Part shown: piece by piece, positions 6,528 through 9,535 of the stretch | Position numbering within the stretch: position 1 is the first letter of the stretch | Layout of the letters: every line of letters begins with the position of its first letter | From: Deltaproteobacteria bacterium | Lineage (GTDB): Bacteria; UBA10199; SBBF01 | Length of the DNA: 9,535 nt | Direction: 5' to 3' | NCBI GenBank assembly: GCA_016207765.1 | Contig: JACQOY010000097.1 | Location: forward strand, 1-9,535 | Made by a program: the position numbers and the translations under genes | The notes under the pieces: generated by a model | Seen by the model: only the letters and a program-made list of their open reading frames with translations | The model's database searches: none | What the model was told of the DNA's origin: nothing

Positions 6528-7223
6528 CTACCGCATGGGCATAATTATTCCTGCACTGGAATTCAGCGGAATGACCCTTGGATCCTGATAAGACACTGTT
6601 TGAACCGCCACCACTACCGGAGTTTCCGGCACCAGCCCGGCTCGGGCCACCACCGGAGTTTCCGGCGCCACCGGGGGTTCTGGTGTTTGAGGCGGCGAAG
6701 TCGGGACAGACGCCGTTGTGGCAATGGGTGGAGCCGCAGGCTCGGAGGGAACCAAACTTCCGACCTGTTCCCACAAGGGATCGGGGTGCAAGACAGTGGC
6801 AATGGTCAGGACATCTTTCTCGCTCCCGAAATCTTCCCGGTAAAGGGCGACATGCTCCTCGGTCTTCAACTTGTACATGGCGCCGTTGGACACATCGACA
6901 ATAATTCCGACAAGCCCTCCAAAAGCCAAATTCCCCCAAAACCAACCGTTCATTTTTCGGGTAATGGTTGTCTCGAAGGGCTTGTAGCCCGGGAGGGTGA
7001 TTTTGAGCGTATGATCGGCGCCGCGATCGAGTTTCAAGACAACGGGGGTCTGACCCCGCGTCTGATTGTCAACGGTGACCGAAGCGCCGGCGGGTGTTGT
7101 GGAGAGACCGAATTTCTGGGTGGTTCCGCTGATGAGCGTGGCACAACCAACCATTGCCGAGACAACAACCATCCCCAGCAAAGAGCCGACAGCGGACTTC
7201 AATGGGGCTTTTTTGGCTTTCAC
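6528..7223 (-). CDS. PEGA-domain lipoprotein with proline-rich C-terminal tail
   Basis: A 231-residue predicted lipoprotein of unknown function. Residues 1-26 are a signal sequence ending SAMVGC, with Cys27 as the lipidation site; Met at the -3 position is slightly unusual. CATLISGTTQ and residues about 38-85 (STTPAGASVTVDNQTRGQTP through LPGYKPFETTI) form a PEGA-type surface beta domain. Then comes the glycine-rich hydrophobic segment NGWFWGNLAFGGLVGIIVDV followed by SNGAMYKL, often found after such domains. Residues 159-205 are Pro/Thr/Val-rich with a tandem PETPVVxA motif, probably extended. The start codon is GTG at 7223-7221 with GGGAGG just upstream; an in-frame TAG lies before it, so no longer start is possible. 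It follows the cupredoxin lipoprotein and probably shares the envelope location. Confidence 0.8.
   Translation of the reverse strand: MKAKKAPLKSAVGSLLGMVVVSAMVGCATLISGTTQKFGLSTTPAGASVTVDNQTRGQTPVVLKLDRGADHTLKITLPGYKPFETTITRKMNGWFWGNLAFGGLVGIIVDVSNGAMYKLKTEEHVALYREDFGSEKDVLTIATVLHPDPLWEQVGSLVPSEPAAPPIATTASVPTSPPQTPEPPVAPETPVVARAGLVPETPVVVAVQTVSYQDPRVIPLNSSAGIIMPMR
6616..6666. repeat. 36-base direct repeat in the PEGA lipoprotein tail
   Basis: The 15-base unit ACCGGAGTTTCCGGC (plus strand) occurs at 6616-6630 and 6652-6666, exactly 36 bases apart, and encodes the repeated PETPVV motif twelve residues apart. It looks like a small in-frame duplication within a low-complexity tail. Confidence 0.75.
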
Positions 7224-7240
7224 CTTCCTCCCTCTTCCCT

Positions 7241-7270
7241 ATTCTTGACACGTTTTGTCGAAATCGTCAA
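7241..7270 (-). promoter_or_regulatory. Possible promoter of the PEGA lipoprotein gene
   Basis: On the minus strand TTGACG (7270-7265) and AAGAAT (7246-7241) are separated by 18 bases. The predicted start would leave about 11 bases before the GTG, with the ribosome site at the extreme 5' end. This makes the promoter uncertain; co-transcription from the cupredoxin gene is an alternative. Confidence 0.35.
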
Positions 7271-7280
7271 AAAAAATCAT

Positions 7281-7658
7281 TTATTGAACCGTGATTTGTC
7301 CGTTGGGAGTGTCCATAATCCCTTCATGAATGTCGCAGTAAAAATAAAAAACATCGCCCAAAGAAGCGTCCGCGGGAATTTCAAGGGAAACCGTTTCACC
7401 GGGCGAAATGCTTCCGGTATCGAAGTCACCCGAGTTATCGAAGGCATTCGGACCGCTCGAAGAGGTGACCGTATGACTCACATCGTCGTCATTGACCACA
7501 TCGATCGTTTCGCCCGGAAGGGCCGAAAGTTCGGTCGGATCAAACGACATGTCGGACAGCGTAATGGTTGTTCTCTCATCCGCCGATTCGGAGGAAGAAC
7601 CGCACGAGACGAACAAAATCAGGACAAGAAGAATAAAAAAACGATTCAGAGGTGACAT
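7281..7658 (-). CDS. Cupredoxin-domain lipoprotein (plastocyanin/amicyanin-like)
   Basis: A 125-residue predicted copper protein held at the membrane by a lipid. MSPLNRFFILLVLILFVSC is a lipoprotein signal with Cys19 as the modified residue, followed by a Ser-rich spacer. Residues about 30-125 form a single cupredoxin domain: ITLSDMSFDPTELSALPGETI, then VSHTV with ligand His62, and FYFYCDIHEGIM with ligands Cys108 and His111, closing with a GQITV strand. Such proteins usually carry electrons in the periplasm. The axial Met115 is four residues after the His rather than the usual three of amicyanin-like loops, where Ile114 now sits. The ATG at 7658-7656, with AGGGGG eight bases upstream, was chosen over an in-frame GTG at 7781 because it starts the signal peptide exactly. 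Its redox partner is not visible. Confidence 0.85.
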   Translation of the reverse strand: MSPLNRFFILLVLILFVSCGSSSESADERTTITLSDMSFDPTELSALPGETIDVVNDDDVSHTVTSSSGPNAFDNSGDFDTGSISPGETVSLEIPADASLGDVFYFYCDIHEGIMDTPNGQITVQ

Positions 7659-7686
7659 CGATTGAACCCCCTTTGCTTCATAATAT

Positions 7687-7712
7687 CGGGGGCTTTGCCG
7701 CTGGCGCCCCCG
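7687..7712. other. Strong GC hairpin upstream of the cupredoxin gene
   Basis: CGGGGGC and GCCCCCG form a perfect seven-base stem around a 12-base loop, within a GC-rich spacer between the barrel gene and the cupredoxin gene. There is no U-tract after it, so it is not a standard terminator. It may attenuate or terminate barrel-gene transcription or be part of a dispersed element. A small CCCC/GGGG hairpin lies at 7739-7749. Confidence 0.5.
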
Positions 7713-7793
7713 CACCCCCCGTTCGCTCGGACTGGCAACCCCACAGGGGGGGCTACTTCGTTGAGCCAGATCCTCGCTCACATGGCGCAGAAT

Positions 7794-9535
7794 TTAAGTC
7801 CCCGTACATTCTGATACAAGAGTTATCTCCGTCTCCAGCATAAAAGATCCGGGCGGAACTTCCACCTCGCGGGGAATATCTCCCTTCGGGCAATAACGGG
7901 AAGGAATCCCCCTGACCTGAAACTCATAATGCCCCGGGGGGATATCTTTAATCCAAAAATAACCTTTTTTGTCCACCGTCGATTCAAAATCTCCCGCCCG
8001 GACGGTCAACCCTCCGGGAAGGGATGAATTATCGGCCATCCGGATCCGGCCGCGAATGGCCCGAATCGGGCGGAAAAGAAAGGAGACAGGATACTCGGTC
8101 AGTTCCGTGACAAGAACATCTTTTTCCAGGGAATCGATGAGTTCGACATTTTCCGGAATGTCTTCGGCTGTAAGACTCAATCTTACCGTCCCGGTGGTCA
8201 AGCCTCGAACAAGGGTTCCCCCCTGGCCCCCGACTGAAACGGTTCTTTTTTCTCCTTCGGGGGTTCCCACCTGGTGGGTTGTAACCAAAAGGGTTTTCAA
8301 AGCCACCGAACCATCGCCGTCATCCGCTTGTCCGTTTTCGTTGGTATCGAGCACGAATTGAACCCGGAGAGTCGCGGAAGGGCTCCCCACCGGAATTGGA
8401 AACACCATTTCTTCGCGTCCGTCGGAAGTGAATGTCTGATCGGGAACGGAAACAACCTCGGTAACACCGGCCTGTTTGAGAGTGGCCTCCTCCAACGATA
8501 AACGATGCTCCCCCGCCTTCACCCTCGAAAAAACAAAGGATCCCTTTTCATCGGTCGCGGCCTCTCTCCCTTCATCGAGCCCCAAAATAACCCCCTTCAA
8601 GGGGAGATCCCCCTCATCCAGCATGAAGTTCTGGTTTTTGTCCCAGAAAACCTTTCCCCGAACAGAAGACTTTGTCCCCCCCCTGATCAGCTTTTTCCAG
8701 AGAGGATCCGAAACAACTCCGGGGCCGAAATAACGGCGATATTGGACCCCCAAAGAGCCGCTGAGGCTTGAACCAAGGGAAGATTTGACAATCGCCAGAC
8801 TGCTGTTGAGGGAAAGCCGCTGAACAGTTGTCAGCGGGTAGCTGAAGGCCTGGGTGAAAAGAAGCTGGTGGCTGTTTCCCTCCCTCAGGTTCGGGTTGGT
8901 GTAGGTAAATCCAAGAGAGGCAAGTCCGTCTTTAACCGCCAGTTGAATATTTTGGGCCAAACTTATCGATTCTTCAGAGATATCTTCCCCACGGTTTAAA
9001 GAGGCTGAGAGGATGGCATCGTAGATGAATCGCCTTGTTTCATAGGCAAAAGAATTGGAGGTTCCCACGGCGTTCGATGTCGTCGATAAATCGCTTCGGG
9101 AATATTGGAGGGTATGAGTCATTTTGATCCGGCTGTTGAGGGAATGGGACCATTGTCCCCCGACAGAATTGGAAAGGGTTTTTTCGCCGTCGATAATGAA
9201 ATGAGTCACGCCATAGTTGAAGCCGTAGGAATCCCTGAATCCTCTTTGCCGCGAGAAAGAAAAAATGCCCCCCGTTGTCTGTGTACTCGCCTCGGTTGAA
9301 TCCCCCCTGGGGACGGAGATTTCCTCGTTAAAACTCCCTGCCAGTATGGTGGTATTGTCATTGAGAAGCCAGTGGGTATCCATTTCGATTTGATGTTCCT
9401 CGTTTTGGCGGGGCTCCCCGCTCATTTCGGTCAGACCGTGATCGATAAAGGTATAGGCGGCCCTGACAATCCCCTTTTCCGTCTCGTAGACGGGTGTCAA
9501 CTGCGCGGCGATACCTCCCTCCCCCCTGGCCACCC
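7794..9535 (-). CDS. Outer-membrane beta-barrel protein with C-terminal SdrD_B-like domains, 5' truncated
   Basis: The last 579-580 residues of a longer protein that enters from the right edge; the GTG at 9533 is an arbitrary in-frame codon, not a supported start. Counting from it, residues 1-285 are alternating-pattern strands rich in Ser, Thr and aromatics (for example GFNYGVTHFIIDGEKTL), as in a membrane barrel. Three beta-sandwich domains follow. The first (about 291-380) opens VRGKVFWDKNQNFMLDEGD, an SdrD_B-like calcium-loop cluster. The second (about 388-480) has VLDTNENGQADDGDG. The third (about 492-555) resembles a carboxypeptidase-regulatory fold (IRGRIRMADNSSLPGG, KGYFWIKDIPPGHYEF). 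Cys548 and Cys576 near the end could pair. A barrel followed by small beta domains also recalls a fimbrial usher, but no plug domain or chaperone is in view. Surface export, adhesion or assembly is inference. Confidence 0.65.
   Translation of the reverse strand, partial: VARGEGGIAAQLTPVYETEKGIVRAAYTFIDHGLTEMSGEPRQNEEHQIEMDTHWLLNDNTTILAGSFNEEISVPRGDSTEASTQTTGGIFSFSRQRGFRDSYGFNYGVTHFIIDGEKTLSNSVGGQWSHSLNSRIKMTHTLQYSRSDLSTTSNAVGTSNSFAYETRRFIYDAILSASLNRGEDISEESISLAQNIQLAVKDGLASLGFTYTNPNLREGNSHQLLFTQAFSYPLTTVQRLSLNSSLAIVKSSLGSSLSGSLGVQYRRYFGPGVVSDPLWKKLIRGGTKSSVRGKVFWDKNQNFMLDEGDLPLKGVILGLDEGREAATDEKGSFVFSRVKAGEHRLSLEEATLKQAGVTEVVSVPDQTFTSDGREEMVFPIPVGSPSATLRVQFVLDTNENGQADDGDGSVALKTLLVTTHQVGTPEGEKRTVSVGGQGGTLVRGLTTGTVRLSLTAEDIPENVELIDSLEKDVLVTELTEYPVSFLFRPIRAIRGRIRMADNSSLPGGLTVRAGDFESTVDKKGYFWIKDIPPGHYEFQVRGIPSRYCPKGDIPREVEVPPGSFMLETEITLVSECTGT

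Noticed and set aside
7269..7276. Run of eight T on the minus strand just after the cupredoxin stop as a terminator
   Set aside because: No stable hairpin precedes the T run, and its last bases form the possible -35 of the next gene.
6600..7655. A 351-codon open frame on the plus strand
   Set aside because: It runs antisense through the PEGA and cupredoxin lipoprotein genes, is rich in Arg, Gly and His as expected from reversed coding sequence, and shows no recognisable domain. The minus-strand genes have signals, motifs and ribosome sites.
7680..7685. TATTAT as a -10 for the cupredoxin gene
   Set aside because: It is a 5/6 match, but no -35-like sequence exists at 16-18 bases upstream; that stretch is the GC hairpin.
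7281..7781. Longer cupredoxin form starting at GTG 7781
   Set aside because: The extra 41 residues are Arg/Pro-rich translation of the GC-rich spacer and would bury the lipoprotein signal peptide that starts exactly at ATG 7658.

Overview
The window is a compact stretch of bacterial chromosome in which every supported gene lies on the minus strand, so transcription runs from right to left. The organism is Gram-negative: there is an OmpA-type outer-membrane protein with a peptidoglycan-binding domain, two predicted lipoproteins and a large beta-barrel fragment. A lysC-cimA pair and a cysteine desulfurase-mnmA pair with four-base ATGA junctions, together with a PEGA lipoprotein, suggest a deltaproteobacterial-grade lineage (Desulfobacterota, Bdellovibrionota, Nitrospirota or a related uncultured group). 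This placement is inferred from gene order and style, not from a marker gene.

In transcription order, the right part (about 6.5-9.5 kb) holds envelope genes. First is the 3' part of a beta-barrel protein ending in three beta-sandwich domains, two of them with calcium-loop-like Asp/Asn clusters. A structured GC-rich spacer follows, then a cupredoxin lipoprotein and a PEGA lipoprotein with a proline-rich tail. Next is a complete type II toxin-antitoxin operon, with a ribbon-helix-helix-like antitoxin, a PemK/MazF-type toxin and a palindrome on the promoter. The middle (about 3.0-5.8 kb) is a two-gene amino-acid operon: aspartate kinase, with an inverted repeat over its promoter, translationally coupled to (R)-citramalate synthase. 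Aspartate kinase feeds lysine, methionine and threonine. Citramalate synthase makes 2-oxobutyrate precursors for isoleucine without threonine.

The left part holds an OmpA-family porin-like protein whose promoter -35 overlaps the stop codon of the preceding gene. It is followed by a cysteine desulfurase coupled to the start of mnmA (tRNA 2-thiouridylase), which runs off the left edge. The desulfurase supplies sulfur for MnmA, so this is a natural tRNA-thiolation operon.

The most interesting points are these. Two housekeeping genes have secure starts but no Shine-Dalgarno sequence, and a promoter-like element sits only 9-12 bases before the ATG, which suggests leaderless mRNAs. The desulfurase has Cys where the PLP-contacting Gln is nearly invariant. 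The cupredoxin has its axial Met displaced by one residue. The GC-rich spacer at 7659-7793 can fold in two competing ways and may be a dispersed element. I found no CRISPR array, tRNA, rRNA, insertion sequence or clearly new multi-gene system.
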